From contig OY743183.1 of assembly GCA_963555705.1 (NCBI GenBank), positions 48,163,466 to 48,227,465 on the forward strand: a stretch of 64,000 bases of DNA, written 5' to 3'. A model generated the notes under the pieces. That model had not been told where the DNA came from. It worked only from the letters and a program-made list of their open reading frames with translations, and made no database searches. Positions 24,101-35,010 of this stretch are shown here, in pieces. This DNA is from Ligustrum vulgare (lineage: Eukaryota > Streptophyta > Magnoliopsida > Lamiales > Oleaceae). Each line of letters starts with the position of its first letter. The stretch's first letter is position 1. The translations under genes were made by a program, and so were the position numbers.

Positions 24101-24984
24101 AAACTTGATGAGGAATTCTATATGAATCACAAATTTTTATTCATTGGTGATAGGTCAATGACTTATTTATAAAATACTTGGTTAGAGTATTATTATGATG
24201 ATTTTGAAAGCATGGATTCTTAAATTAGTACCTTGGATTTAGTTTTAAGATGAGGGTATGATGTTGAATACTTGATTGCAATATATAAGTATGGATTACA
24301 GGATTTAAGTTGATATTCCGATTTTAAAAGAAATGTCAGCATGTTCAGAAAGGATTTCGTTTGTAAATCTTTCCAGAAAGATTGTCAAAGTTTTAGTATT
24401 CCTACTATATATTTTGGTATGGACGTCGAGTTTCACTAATTCTGGATTATAAAGTCTTATTTTGATCAATCTTCTTGATTTTAGTTTTAAGAATGTGATC
24501 AATCAATGTATATATTAAAGTTTAGACGTTAGAATAGATCCTATGAAAGGCTGGAAATAGAAAGTTAGTGAATGAATTCATAAGTGGGATAATGTCGGTT
24601 GATGGTCTCCTACAACAATAACTATCAAACTTCGATCCGTATTGAGTACTATATGATAGAAAGTGTGGATTGACATTTACGAGGGTGAGTTAGGAGAAAG
24701 AAAATTATTGGGTCCAGAAATAGTACAACAAACAGTAAAAGTTGCTGGAAAGATTCGCTAGCGGATGAAAATTGCACAGAGCACATAGAAAAGCTATGCG
24801 GATAGAAGAAGGAAACCTTTGGAAATTGCTGTAGGTGATATGACTTTTGGTAGCTCCTAGGAAAGGAGTTATGAGACTTGGGAAGAAAGGGAAGTTAAGT
24901 TCGCGTTTTGTTGGGCCCTTTAAGATACTTGAAAGGGTGGATAACCTAGCTTATTGGGTTGCATTGCCACCAGCACTGTCAGGG
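21185..24984 (+). pseudogene. Gypsy G1 gag-pol remnant
   Basis: Recognisable pieces: retropepsin end with LNTHKLDVI-LGMEW-LLRYKVS (about 21780-21850); RT start with LPPKREIEFVID, SELRELKVQLENLMDKGFV and MKKKDGFMRLCI (about 22080-22290); and, far downstream, the integrase C-terminal part with RKLLGPEIVQQTVKVAGKIR, SYADRRRKPLEIAVGDM and GKKGKLSSRFVGPFKILERV (24690-24960). 22300-24500 is extremely eroded with no domain I can name. Its last part (from about 24260) is matched closely by 63660-63975 on the opposite strand, so the decay is shared. Confidence 0.75.
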
Positions 24985-24990
24985 TACATA

Positions 24991-26231
24991 CAGTGGCGGA
25001 GCCAGCCGAGAAGTCCAGGTAGAGCATTGACCGTTGACCTCGTCGGCCGTTGACCTACTAATGTGAACGATGGCAGTAGCTTATTTGTGACTCCAATCTC
25101 TAAACCCAGTCTTAGTGAATGTATACCCACCCCCTTGACTTCCCCTATCAGGTTTGAACAAATAACAATACAAACAATATGCAGCATCTTTTTCTACACT
25201 GTACTCCAACCAATAAATTCATTAAACCATTCTTTCCTAAAACATCTATTATCATTTCCCATCAGTCTTCTTGGAAAGTCATGTCCATGTGGTTGACAAG
25301 GACCTTTCTCTAAGTATGTCATCTTAACATCATCTCTAATGTTAGGATCATATGACTCAATTGGGGGCCGTATTCCTGGATCCGACACAAGTTCATCCAT
25401 ATTGAATTCAGTGCGAAATTTCTTCGTGTTATCAAAATCTACTAACTCATTTGCTCTACTAGAAGCAGTTGCAGGACTACTAGAACTAGAACCACTAAGT
25501 TCAAATTTTCGTTTAGGGGGGAAAAAACGTTCCATAATCTGTAAATCAATGATCACAAATCAAATCAAATATTCACCAAATCTCAATTCACAACCTATAA
25601 ATCAATAATAATAATTCACAAATCAAATCATATTTTATCACAATAGTCACAATTTACAAAACTAAACCACTCTGCAAAAATTTAAATGTAACATTTATGT
25701 ATAATTCTCAAATCAATTATAACTAATTAATGTTTAGTCTTAGTGAGAAATCACAAATTGATAAAAAAATTGAGGAATGACAACAATTGACAGTCTAACC
25801 TAACCAAAAAAATTAATAAATCAAATATCAATAATATTTATTAAAATGTTTTAAAACTTATACATTAACAATAACATAATAAGTAATAATAACATTATAA
25901 AATCTGAAAATTAGTACACAAGTCACAACCAAAACAAATAAAATAATTTAATAATCATAAATAAGTTCATAACATATATTATATATATAAATAATATAAT
26001 ATAATATACATATACAGTTTAGAGTCTACAGAGTAACAGATAATAGATATAATATATAATATATTAATATATATACTTTACCATTTATTACCAATTAACA
26101 AAGGTCAAAGGATTCAAAAATCAAAACATTAAACACAGAACACTGAACACTTACCGTCGGAAGCATAGCACAGAGGAAAGGAAGGAAGGCGCACACGTGA
26201 CACGACGCTGAGATTCTGAGGCCGGCGGCGG
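24991..26231 (-). mobile_element. hAT transposon remnant
   Basis: The left edge starts CAGTGGCGGAGCC, a hAT-type terminal repeat, inside gypsy G1 right after GGTACATA. On the - strand it encodes a TTF-type zinc-finger N-terminus (25535-25200) but no transposase core. The matching inverted terminus is not seen; instead a same-orientation CAGTGGCGGATCC lies at 26232. 25560-26100 is AT-rich noncoding. Boundaries on the right are uncertain. Confidence 0.6.
25200..25535 (-). pseudogene. hAT transposase N-terminal TTF-type domain fragment
   Basis: Starts MERFFPPKRK followed by a serine-rich stretch, then DPGIRPPIESYDPNIRDDV, YLEKGPCQPHGHDFPRR and NRCFRKEWFNEF. This is the characteristic N-terminal region of plant zinc-finger-MYM/TTF-type hAT proteins. 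The frame ends soon after 25200, before the DUF4371 and dimerisation regions. Confidence 0.8.
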
Positions 26232-26344
26232 CACCAGTGGCGGATCCGTGCGCATTTGTTCTACCAAATATATTTGAAATATATTAATAATATGCTTTTG
26301 ATTGATATTTTTGACTTAGTGTTAATGTCTCATTTCAATTTTAT

Positions 26345-26827
26345 TAAGGATGGTAAAAAAATTCGAAGGACCCGAAATAACCAACTCCGAAAATTACCCG
26401 CGCCCATCGGGTCCGCGGGGCGGGTTCAAGGTGGACCCGCCCCTGACATGATATTTTTTTTTTTAAAATTGGAATGAGAAACTAAAAATATATTTAATGA
26501 GGTCCAGAAGAATTGAATATTGATGGGACTTAGGGGTATGAGAATATACAACCACTATACCATTATGTTGTTTATTGATTTTTTTTCCCTTCAAATATAT
26601 ACATATTATCTTTAAAGTTCAAATTTAAAAACTCTAACTAATTTGATGCCTAAGTTTTCACCTAAAATTTCATTACCAGTTTTGAAAAAAAAAAATATTA
26701 TAATTTTTGGGTCATCGGCAGGGCAGGTAGGTTGCCCCCGACCCGCCCCGAGAACAGTCGCGGGGCGAGGTTAAAAGATTCGGGTTCGGGGCAGGGCGAC
26801 CCCGAACCCGACCCATTGTCATCCATA
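26345..26827. mobile_element. hAT-type MITE, 483 bp
   Basis: Ends TAAGGATGG and CATCCATA. The flanking 8-bp duplication is AATTTTAT (26337-26344) and AATTTTAC (26828-26835), 7 of 8 identical. GC-rich GGGTCGGG/CCCGACCC clusters near both ends, as in the common plant GGATGGCAATGGGTCGGG hAT family. No coding. Confidence 0.8.
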
Positions 26828-26939
26828 AATTTTACTAGTTGTCTCATATGTTAACACATGGTATTTATTGGGTAATTTTTTTATTTATTTTTTAAATACA
26901 GAAAACAAGTTTGACAAATAAATTTAGTAGCGGTATTGA

Positions 26940-27413
26940 GGTTTTGGGTTGTAGAAGTTAGGCTTGATATTTTCTAAACTTTTTACAATGATGTGATTTG
27001 TTACGGAATATTGGGCGAGGGTAGGAAACCTCGTAAACAAATTAACACGTTTTATAGAGTTATAATCAATATTTTCATATCTGAGCCGGCCATTGACTCG
27101 AACCGAGTCAAGAGTCAGATGGTCAAAATCGGGCCCAGGTCGATGGTAGAAATTAGGCTTGGTATTTTCTAATCTTTTTACAATGATGTGATTTGTCGTG
27201 GAATATGGGGGGCGTCGATTTTGTATTTGTTAATAGGAAACCTCGTAGACAAAATTAACACGTTTTTTTGAGTCATAATCAATATTTTCATATAACATGG
27301 GAAAATGTTGAACATTTGCTTTTTTCGGGTAGACAAAATTAACACGTTTTTTTGAGTCATAATCAATATTTTCATATAACATGGGAAAATGTTGAACATT
27401 TGCTTTTTTCGGG
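26940..27413. repeat. Direct and tandem repeats, including a perfect 84-bp duplication
   Basis: 26950-27080 and 27144-27300 are a diverged direct repeat (TTAGGCTTG..TATTTTCTAA, ACAATGATGTGATTTGT, AACCTCGTA.ACAAA). Inside it, 27246-27329 is repeated exactly and head-to-tail at 27330-27413. An inverted relative of the 27030-27240 part lies at 54660-54886. Confidence 0.9.
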
Positions 27414-27429
27414 TCATTTTCAGTTTTTA

Positions 27430-28340
27430 GTTTTAGGAAATATTAAAAGCACATTCACTTCCTTATTTTTGAAAACGAGTTTTCCAAAAAAAAAATATAT
27501 ATATATAAACAAAACTTTATTTTCTAGCAGACAGCAAAATGACTCCGAGCCACTTAGAACTCTTGAAATGAACGGGGGAGCTGACTTTGAAATTTGAATA
27601 TAAGGCTGTCCAAGTTTCCAAGCTTATCAATTTCAATCACTATCATTTTCTTTCTTCATTTATTGAAATTTTCAAAGTTAAAAAAGATAAAAAGAAAAGA
27701 TAAACTCATTGTCTAGTCCGTACTAAACATGGATTAAATTAATCATAAAATAAAAGTCAATTTAAATATCACATGAATTAACCTCATTTTTTTATATATT
27801 GTATATACGACTTTTGGCGATTCAGATAAGCATAAAAATTACCTATCACTGATTCACAACTAATGTATATTCTCCTAATCTTATAATCCTAAAACCTTAT
27901 GGTAAAATCAAGTCTAATTCTTATCGACCAATGATAACATCACTTAACCATGTATATTCATACATGGGAAGAATGATTATTTTAATTTTTCACTTTGAAT
28001 TTTGAAATATTTCGGGAATAACTTAAAATGTTCAGTTTAAAAAATAATTTATTCTTTTGTTCTTTGATTATTTTAGTCTGTACCAAACATGAAATAAATT
28101 AATTACAATTAAAGAAACCTCAATTAAATTATCACATGAATTAACAACCATCTATATCTTCGAGAGGGCGTAAAGGAAGTTAATTAATAGCATAAAAGAG
28201 AACTATTTTTATTATTTTCATTCTTAAATAAATAAAATTAATAAAAAAAATATAGTTGAATTTTCAATTTGTAGTCTGCCTAGGCTTTTCTTCAATTTCT
28301 CTCTGCGTTTATTTATTTCTATTTTCATTTAGAATTGACT
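27430..28340. repeat. Repeat block P, copy 2
   Basis: Noncoding. Shares with the other copies the CAAAATGACTCC..CCACTTAGAACTC segment (27535), GTCCAAGTTTCCAAGCTT (27609), CTCATTGTCTAGTCCGTA (27706), AACATCACTTAACCATGTATA (27936), and CTGCCTAGGCTTTTCTTC (28276). It is most like 51840-52150, upstream of the P450. Confidence 0.7.
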
Positions 28341-28747
28341 TTTTAAAATGATTTGACAAGACTTAAATCCTCACAACGTTTGTCAAATATAATATCATGC
28401 TGAACCATGTATAATTTTAATAAAAATAAAAAGAAAAAAATTGTGTATGGGAGACGTAATTTTTTATTTCATTCAAAATAATTCGTATGACACATAATTT
28501 TCTCATAAATTGTCATCCATACACAATTCTTTCTGAAAACTCAGTACTTTTGTGGGGCTGGTTTTGACAATATGGTTTCTTTCTAAAAACAAAAAATCAA
28601 ACCTATTTATGTTCTCTCCGTCATATGTTGTCCAAGTTTCAAGCTTGTAAATTTCAATCATTATCATTTTTTTTCCTTCATTTATTGAACTCTTCTTCAA
28701 AGTTAAAAAAGATAAAAAGTAAAGAATAAACTCATTGCCTTAATTTT
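28341..28747. repeat. Repeat block P, copy 3, first part
   Basis: Collinear with 50228-50601 (GACTTAAATCCTCACAACGT, TTTTGTGGGGCTGGTTT, TCAAACCTATTTATGTTCTC). It is interrupted after ATTTT (28743-28747) by the insertion ending at 30815 and continues at 30816. Confidence 0.8.
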
Positions 28748-28919
28748 TGTAAAAGTTTGTGGAAGAAAATATGTTTAGAAAAAAATAATTCTCTTGTGTA
28801 CTGATTCACCAAATAATGAAGAATATTACAAGTTATATATACATCAACCGTAGGACACCCAACTTGTTCCACAAGGAAAGTAGTTATACCTAAAATAATA
28901 AAAAAATAAAAAAATACTA

Positions 28920-28990
28920 AATGATATCCTTGATTAGCGACAATATGGATTGCTGCTTGATTATCACAATACAGTATTGCTACTTTTGGA
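28920..28990 (-). pseudogene. copia RNase H scrap
   Basis: The - strand reading gives PKVAILYCDNQAAIHIVANQG, the catalytic-Asp region of copia RNase H. It lies between the left target duplication and the first short LTR, so it is either captured or the remains of an older element. Confidence 0.7.
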
Positions 28991-28992
28991 TG

Positions 28993-29214
28993 AGTTAAAT
29001 ATGGAAGAAAATAAATTTATCTTTACATTATTTTATTTCCTACATTAAGTCTATTAATATTAGAATTGATATTTTATAGATTAGGAAACAATATATTTTG
29101 ATTTTATTTTACCTTTTAGAGTTAGGGTTATTCCTCTATAAATAGGGTTAATTGTATTCAGTTAAATAGCAACTACAATAACAACATATCAATTCAGCTT
29201 TTATATTTCTAATA
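28993..29214 (+). repeat. Left LTR of the short element
   Basis: Direct repeat of 30600-30815 with roughly 10-15 differences by eye. TATAAATAGGG (about 29137) is a good promoter TATA. It ends TTCTAATA just before the PBS. Confidence 0.75.
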
Positions 29215-29709
29215 TGATATCAGAGCGAATTTCAATCTTGGCTTAAACTCGTAATTGCTTATGCTTCCGACGAGCGGCTTTTGCCGCTCGTCCGGCCATA
29301 TTGTTACTTTTCCGACCAGTATTTTTTTTCTTCTATCAAAAGAAAAAAAAGATCATTCCCTGATTTGCCCACATATATCATCCCCTCAATATGAGTTGTC
29401 ACTATTTCTTGAAATATTTTACAGTCTTCTATTCTTAAATTCAGTTCCCTACCAAATCGACCTCGATGATCAGGCGATTCTCATACCTACTGGATTTATG
29501 TCTCTTGCTGACTGTATATTTTGGTGTTTATAATTTCGCTAGTTACGAGTATTGAATTTATGTTATCCAATTAATCCTCCATTAAAACATCAACCCAAGA
29601 AGATCATTGAAACGGAAAGACAAGGGGGCAACTTGTGTGTCAACTCTACATCCACATGGCTGGCTTTTGCACACCTATTAATAAGTTGGGCGTTCTTGAC
29701 ATTCACGCT

Positions 29710-30575
29710 TAAGGGTGGGCAAAAAATGGGGAATCGATATGACCGAACCGAAAAAATCGGAACCTTATGGTTTTAAAAAAATAAAATAGGAAATCGATTT
29801 TGGAACCGAGAACCGATTAGATTTCGGTTCGGTTCTCGGTTCCACCTTTAGAACTGAAAAACCGAAGTTAGAAGCGGTCTTTGATCCTTGGTTTTTTTTT
29901 TTTTTTTTTTTGTCCTAATTGGTTGTCCTAAAACTAAAAATCAAAAGAATTTGTAATTTTTTTAGGTAAAGTGAAAATGATTAATTTTTTTTTTTTATGA
30001 AATTTGTTACGTCTCTATCTCATTGTAACATTTAACTTTACACTTGGACTGAAATTCTTAGTAAATGAAAATCGAATGAGACTAACTTATTAATAAGCGA
30101 AGTTGTAAATTATCAGATGGAGTTAATTAAATATTTAAATAAAAATATAAAATAATTAATAATAATGCATTTAAAACTCATGATTCATCCCACAAGTTTA
30201 CTATATTGCCATACTCGAAAAACCTTCTAAGCCATTTGTTTCCTATTTTTATTTATGAATATCTTCCGTTTCATAGAGAATCCTATACTTTCTTTGGGGT
30301 GGAAGAATTTTCAAAATCCTTGATCTTGGTATATTCGGTAGAAGTTTATTTCAGGTTATTGGCTCACTTCCCGAGGCCTGATGCTCCTCGATAAGGTTCT
30401 CGAAAAATAATTATTATTGTAGAACTGAAACCGAACCAAAATCGAATTGTTTGGTTCTGGTTTGGTTCTTGCAATTCAAAGGAACCGAATGGTTTCATTT
30501 TACAAAGACCGAAAAAGTATGCTTCAGTTCCGATTCTTGAGATACCCGAACCGAACCACCCGACTCCCACCCCTA
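29710..30575. mobile_element. Non-autonomous hAT, 866 bp, nested in the short LTR element
   Basis: Ends TAAGGGTGGGC and CCCACCCCTA, with an exact 8-bp target duplication TTCACGCT (29702-29709 and 30576-30583). CCGAACCG-rich inverted subterminal regions are typical of this plant hAT group. No transposase. Confidence 0.9.
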
Positions 30576-30599
30576 TTCACGCTCCAATTTAAGGGGAAG

Positions 30600-30815
30600 T
30601 GTTAAATATGGAAGAAAATAAATTTATCTTTGCATTATTTTGTTTCCAACGTTAAGTCTATTAATATTAGAATTGATGTTTTATAGATTAGGAAACAATA
30701 TATTTTGATTTTATTTTACCTTTTAGAGTTAGGGTTATTCCCATATAAATGGGGTTGATTGTATTCAGTTAAACAACAACAACAAAAAATCAATTCCGCT
30801 TTTATATTTTTAACA
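30600..30815 (+). repeat. Right LTR of the short element
   Basis: Begins TGTTAAATATGG after the AAGGGGAAG polypurine tract and ends TTTTTAACA. It matches 28993-29214. Confidence 0.8.
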
Positions 30816-31135
30816 ATTTTAGTCCGTACCAAACATGGAATAAATTAATTACAAGTAAAAAAACCTCGATTAAATTATCACATGAATTAACAACCATCTA
30901 TATCTAAGAGAGACCGTAAAGAGAGTTAATAAAATAAAAGAGAGCTATTTTTTTCTTTAATTAAAATCAATAAAAAGTATAGTTGAATTTTCAATTTTTT
31001 ACTCAGCCAGGCTTTTCTTCAATTTCACTCTTCATTTATTTATTTCTGTTTTCCATTTAGTGAATTGACATTTGTAAATGATTTTTCATTTTTTAAAAGA
31101 TGTAACCTTGTATTTATCGAATAGTTCCCTGATAC
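30816..31135. repeat. Repeat block P, copy 3, second part
   Basis: Collinear with 50597-50864 plus 51343-51402. It is uninterrupted at AAATG (31076-31080), where the other copy carries a solo LTR. It is cut at TAC (31133-31135) by CACTA-2 and resumes at 39716 for about 20 bp. Confidence 0.85.
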
Positions 31136-31158
31136 CACTACAACAAAGTTAGCTTTTT

Positions 31159-31463
31159 ACGGCGTGCATTGCATGCCGTAAAATCATTTTTACGGCGTGC
31201 AGCCGCACGCCGTAAAAAGTCACGCCGTAAAAATTCACGGCGTGCATTTTTGCACGCCGTAAATAGATTTCACGGCGTGCATTTTTGCACGCCGTAAACT
31301 TTCACGGCGTGCATAAATGCACGCCGTGAAATCTAATTACGGCGTGCAAAAATGCACGCCGTGAATTTTTACGGCGTGCAAAGATGCACGCCGTGAAAGT
31401 TTACGGCGTGCAAAAATGCACGCCGTGAAATCTAATTACGGCGTTCAAAATGCACGCCGTAAA
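31159..31463. repeat. Left subterminal hairpin array of CACTA-2
   Basis: About nine units of ACGGCGTGCA..TGCACGCCGT, each a 9-10 bp inverted repeat with a short loop, spaced at about 33 bp. Confidence 0.9.
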
Positions 31464-31835
31464 CTAGGATTTTATTTTTTTTAAAAAAAATTCTATAAAT
31501 TATATTTCCAAAAATCCTATAATAATAAAACAGAAACACATTAATGCATATATAATCAATAAACGTGATTTCGATAAACAAACAATATCATAGTAAGATT
31601 CAACACAATATACAAAAGTCTGTAGACAACTACTTCAAAATAAACTTAAAATGTCGTAAAAAATAAAAGTATCCATATCGAAACTTCTTCTTTGACCAAT
31701 AGTGCCCAATAGTGCCATGTCAAAAATAATCAACTTCCTGCAAATCACAAAGTAATAAATTTATAATTAATAAATTTATAATTATAATATCAAAAGTATA
31801 TCAAAAAGTGAAACATACCTTTGTTGTGAGTTCAA

Positions 31836-33988
31836 CTAATCCACTTCAATGTACCTAATTGGCCATGCAATTGTACTTCCTAATGCATCTTCAAGAAGAA
31901 AAAGCTCACGTGTAGGACGATATAAACTGACATTATCAATCACTTCAATAACCCAGACTTTCCAACATTCATTACCAAGGGGTACATGATGCACTAAATC
32001 ATTTGGATTTGTGGATGCGATTTCACCTTTGGCAACAACATCACCTTTCCCAAACCAAGATAACAATTTGCATTTCTTAGTTTGAAGGCTATCTAAACCA
32101 TTCAAATCTTTGTCTCTAGGCTGTAAAATTAACATCAAATTGTACGATTGGTTATTTTGAATATAAAAAGTCTATGTAATATAAGATAACATTCACTAAT
32201 TATAGTTTTCCACTTACATTATCTTCTTGTACTGCACTTTTGCTCTTCATTTGAAATAAAGCTTTTAATTCTTTAATTTCCTCTCTCAAATCTTGGAGTT
32301 GAGATTGCACATTATGATTATGCACCAAAGCATTCAACTTTGAAGGAGTCGCACCAAAACCAAGACCTCTTACACGTCCCTTACGTTCTGGACCAAGTAC
32401 TTTTGCAACGCCATCATCTTTTAGAGAGTGTTTGCTTGGAGAGTTCACCGTTTCTGAACATGCTATTATTTTTTGCTGATATTACGAAACAAATTAATTC
32501 ATTAAACTTAAATAAATATAAACTTTGAATATATCTTAAAAAAATAACATAGTCAAAATTTACCAGTGTTTCTCCAACTAATTCATTAATTGGTTCACCA
32601 TTTCTCCGTGTGTGTCCTCGAATGTACACATCATCTCTAGTAATGGAATCAGGGTCTTCACTTTCAACACGCTGCAATTTTTTTACACATTTTATATATG
32701 CGATATTTGTAGACATAATTTTTCAAACAAATTTAGCACTTTTTTACCAATTCAGCTTCTAAGCGAGCAAAGCCCTTTCTACTCGTTGTATGTATTATGG
32801 TTTGACTAGCCCTCATCTTTTTGAATATTTCACTTTTTTCCTGAAAAATCAATAACAAGTTATGACCATTCACAAAGAACATTTTAACTCAAATGCATGC
32901 ATTAAAAAAAGAAGTGTAGACACATTAAGTACACTTCTCTAGTTTCTTATGGCAAAAAGGACCTACTGAATATTAAAATTGTCATTTTTCTATTATAAAT
33001 TTTACAAAAATTTCGGCAGAATCTCCCCTACAAATTGGACTTAGCAAACCTGTAGAGGGACATCACAATACTATAAACAATCAACACTTAACCACAATGA
33101 TTCAAAACACCAACCATAGCTCAATCAAACTCCAACGTCATCAACTACTCCAAAAACAATCTCCAACTCCTCAACGTAACAAATCAAATCCGGACAATAG
33201 AATTTAAATAAGTCATATTCAACATATTAAAGAACTTGTTGTTTTCGAGTGAAGCAATGGACGCATACCTTGTATGGTTGAGAATTGCGTTCTTTGACAA
33301 ATGCTTGCCATTCTTCCATTGAATTAACATTATCGGGCTTGAGGAGAGCAGCAGCTCTTGTTATGCCATCTGTCATTCCTAAGTTATTGATTGCTTTAAG
33401 AACATTAGATCTATGATCTCGCCAATGCTTTCCAAGTTTTTGCATGATGTACTTTCTATGACAATTATCAACGTCAAACTTTTGCTGCATCAAAATACAC
33501 ATCATTAATAGTAATTTCACTTAAATTATATATGTGAAATATGTGAATTGAAGTTATTGTCACCTGCACATGCTCCCATATGTCATCAAGAAAACTTCCG
33601 TTGATATCTTTCCAACTTTTCCATGTAATTGGTATAAGTTCTCTTGCAGTTGTTCCAAGAAATGACGATAGCTTATTTGAACCTTTACAAATTGGCTGAC
33701 CTCTTTCATTAAACTCTATAGTTAACTTTGCACCCTTCCCCCTATTGAGACAATTCACTTTCGCTCGACCTCTTCCCTTATTTCCCTTTTCAGTATTGCT
33801 AGGTTGGAGTTCAACATCATGTTGCAAATAATTTTCTTGCATTTCTGGAACAGAATTGAACCTCCTTCTGATATTCTTATACTTTCATTTCCTTCTCTTG
33901 TTGCAGCAGCAATTGAAGCCTTTCTAGCTCGTTTCAATTTTTTACTTCCTTGATTAGATGACTGTATTAAACAAATAAGATAACACAT
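31836..33988 (-). pseudogene. CACTA-2 second gene (Transposase_24-type / TNP1-like)
   Basis: Multi-exon, - strand. Segments in order: a nuclear-type basic region (33988-33860); a second exon (about 33850-33560) with KLTIEFNERGQPICKGSNKL and LIPITWKSWKDINGSFLDDI; FDVDNCHRKYIMQKLGKHWR and NSMEEWQAFVKERNSQPYK (33480-33270); after an intron RASQTIIHTTSRKGFARLEAELV and SITRDDVYIRGHTRRNGEPI (to about 32570); a coiled-coil-like QLQDLREEIKELKALFQMKS (about 32310-32230); and a C-terminal exon ending WPIRYIEVD (31836). This order is typical of the second gene of plant CACTA elements. I did not verify every splice junction, so treat it as a gene model only. Confidence 0.65.
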
Positions 33989-34193
33989 TTACTCAAAAAC
34001 AAAAAGAACCATATATATATATATATATAAGTTGAGAACTTACTTCACCAGGATATGTCATCTTATGGCCACTTATATGAACATCAGCATCCACAAAACT
34101 CAACTTTCATCATTTATATCTACAAATAAAGGAAGACAAACTGGAATTAGATATATTAGCATCTACGTAATGTCACATAAATTTAAAATTAAA

Positions 34194-34937
34194 CTAATTA
34201 ATAAAGAATCTTGAAGATATACAATTACCATTTTCAATATCAATGCCCTCACAATCATGTCTTACATAACCTTCATCTTCAACAATAATATCAAGTTGTA
34301 ATACATCTAATGTGGTTGGAGTATAAGCTTCTTCATCAAAATTTTCTAATTCATGAAATCCTCTAGGAGGTGCCTTTAGTACAATATACCAATTAGATGT
34401 ATCGCTTTCTCTAGAATAAAAAACTTGTTTTGCTTGTGATGCTAAAATAAATGGATCTCTTTCAAATTGATGTTGTCCTCTATGAAGATTTACCAACGTA
34501 AATCCTTCTTCAATCTTGACTCCACTATCTATATTTGCCCAATCACAATGAAACACAGGAACTTTAAAATTATGATAGTCTAGTAAAATTATGTCTCTTA
34601 TCACCCCATAATAAGAAATTTTACCAACTACATGACTTGTGTCCTTCACACTAGATCGACAAATAGTTTGTGCTTCAATAGAAACACCACTATTTTGTGT
34701 ACTTCTACTAACATCGATTGTATGAAATCGATGCCCATTGATAATATAACCAGAATATGACATCACATCACATCTAGGTCGACGTGAAAGCCACTTCAAT
34801 GTACTTGACATGTTACAGCTGTCTTGTTTGCCTTTTTCAGCAAACCAAGATGTAAAAGTCTCTATATGTCTCATTTGCAATAAAGTTTCATTCCTGGCAA
34901 TACGACAATCTGAATTCTTAATCTCCTCCTTATGCAT
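34194..34937 (-). CDS. CACTA-2 transposase C-terminal DUF4216 exon
   Basis: Open for 247 codons. It contains the DUF4216 pattern: YYGVIRDIILLDYHNFKVPV, FHCDWANIDSGVKIEEGFTL, VNLHRG..FERDPFILASQA, KQVFYSRESDTSNWYIVLKA. Upstream it holds SGYIINGHRFHTIDVSRSTQ. It belongs to the same gene as the exons at higher coordinates; the splice joins VEPYI to HKEEIKNSD. Confidence 0.8.
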   Translation of the reverse strand: MHKEEIKNSDCRIARNETLLQMRHIETFTSWFAEKGKQDSCNMSSTLKWLSRRPRCDVMSYSGYIINGHRFHTIDVSRSTQNSGVSIEAQTICRSSVKDTSHVVGKISYYGVIRDIILLDYHNFKVPVFHCDWANIDSGVKIEEGFTLVNLHRGQHQFERDPFILASQAKQVFYSRESDTSNWYIVLKAPPRGFHELENFDEEAYTPTTLDVLQLDIIVEDEGYVRHDCEGIDIENGNCISSRFFIN

Positions 34938-35010
34938 CCTAAATGAAAAAAAAAAATAGATAAGTTTATGGGTAAATATTAATCATTATTAAATAAATTA
35001 ACTAACTCTA

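Larger units (their letters stand above)
18130..24990 (+). mobile_element. Gypsy element G1 with 3-kb LTR, decayed internal region, 3' part missing
   Basis: Contains a 5' LTR (18130-21168), a PBS (21173-21184) and a decayed gag-pol ending inside the integrase C-terminal region at about 24984, where a hAT end begins (24991). The same family is present inverted at 59993-64000, and the two match through LTR and internal parts. The 3' LTR is not in the window, so no TSD can be tested. Confidence 0.85.
28748..30815 (+). mobile_element. Short LTR retrotransposon (TRIM-like), composite
   Basis: Flanked by the exact 5-bp duplication ATTTT (28743-28747 and 30816-30820); the uninterrupted site is seen at 50597-50601. 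Two direct repeats of about 216 bp (28993-29214 and 30600-30815, the second TGTTAAATATGG to TTTTTAACA) act as LTRs. A PBS-like TGATATCAGAGC follows the first (29215-29226) and an AAGGGGAAG polypurine tract precedes the second. The internal region is only about 500 bp without the nested hAT. The extra 28748-28992 segment contains a - strand copia RNase H scrap. Confidence 0.75.

Noticed and set aside
26232..26344. CAGTGGCGGATCC as the start of a second hAT element
   Set aside because: A single terminal-like motif without a partner end or TSD; not enough to call an element.
31159..31463. Regularly spaced repeats resembling a CRISPR array
   Set aside because: Units are palindromes about 33 bp apart at a CACTA end with no unique spacers, in a plant genome.
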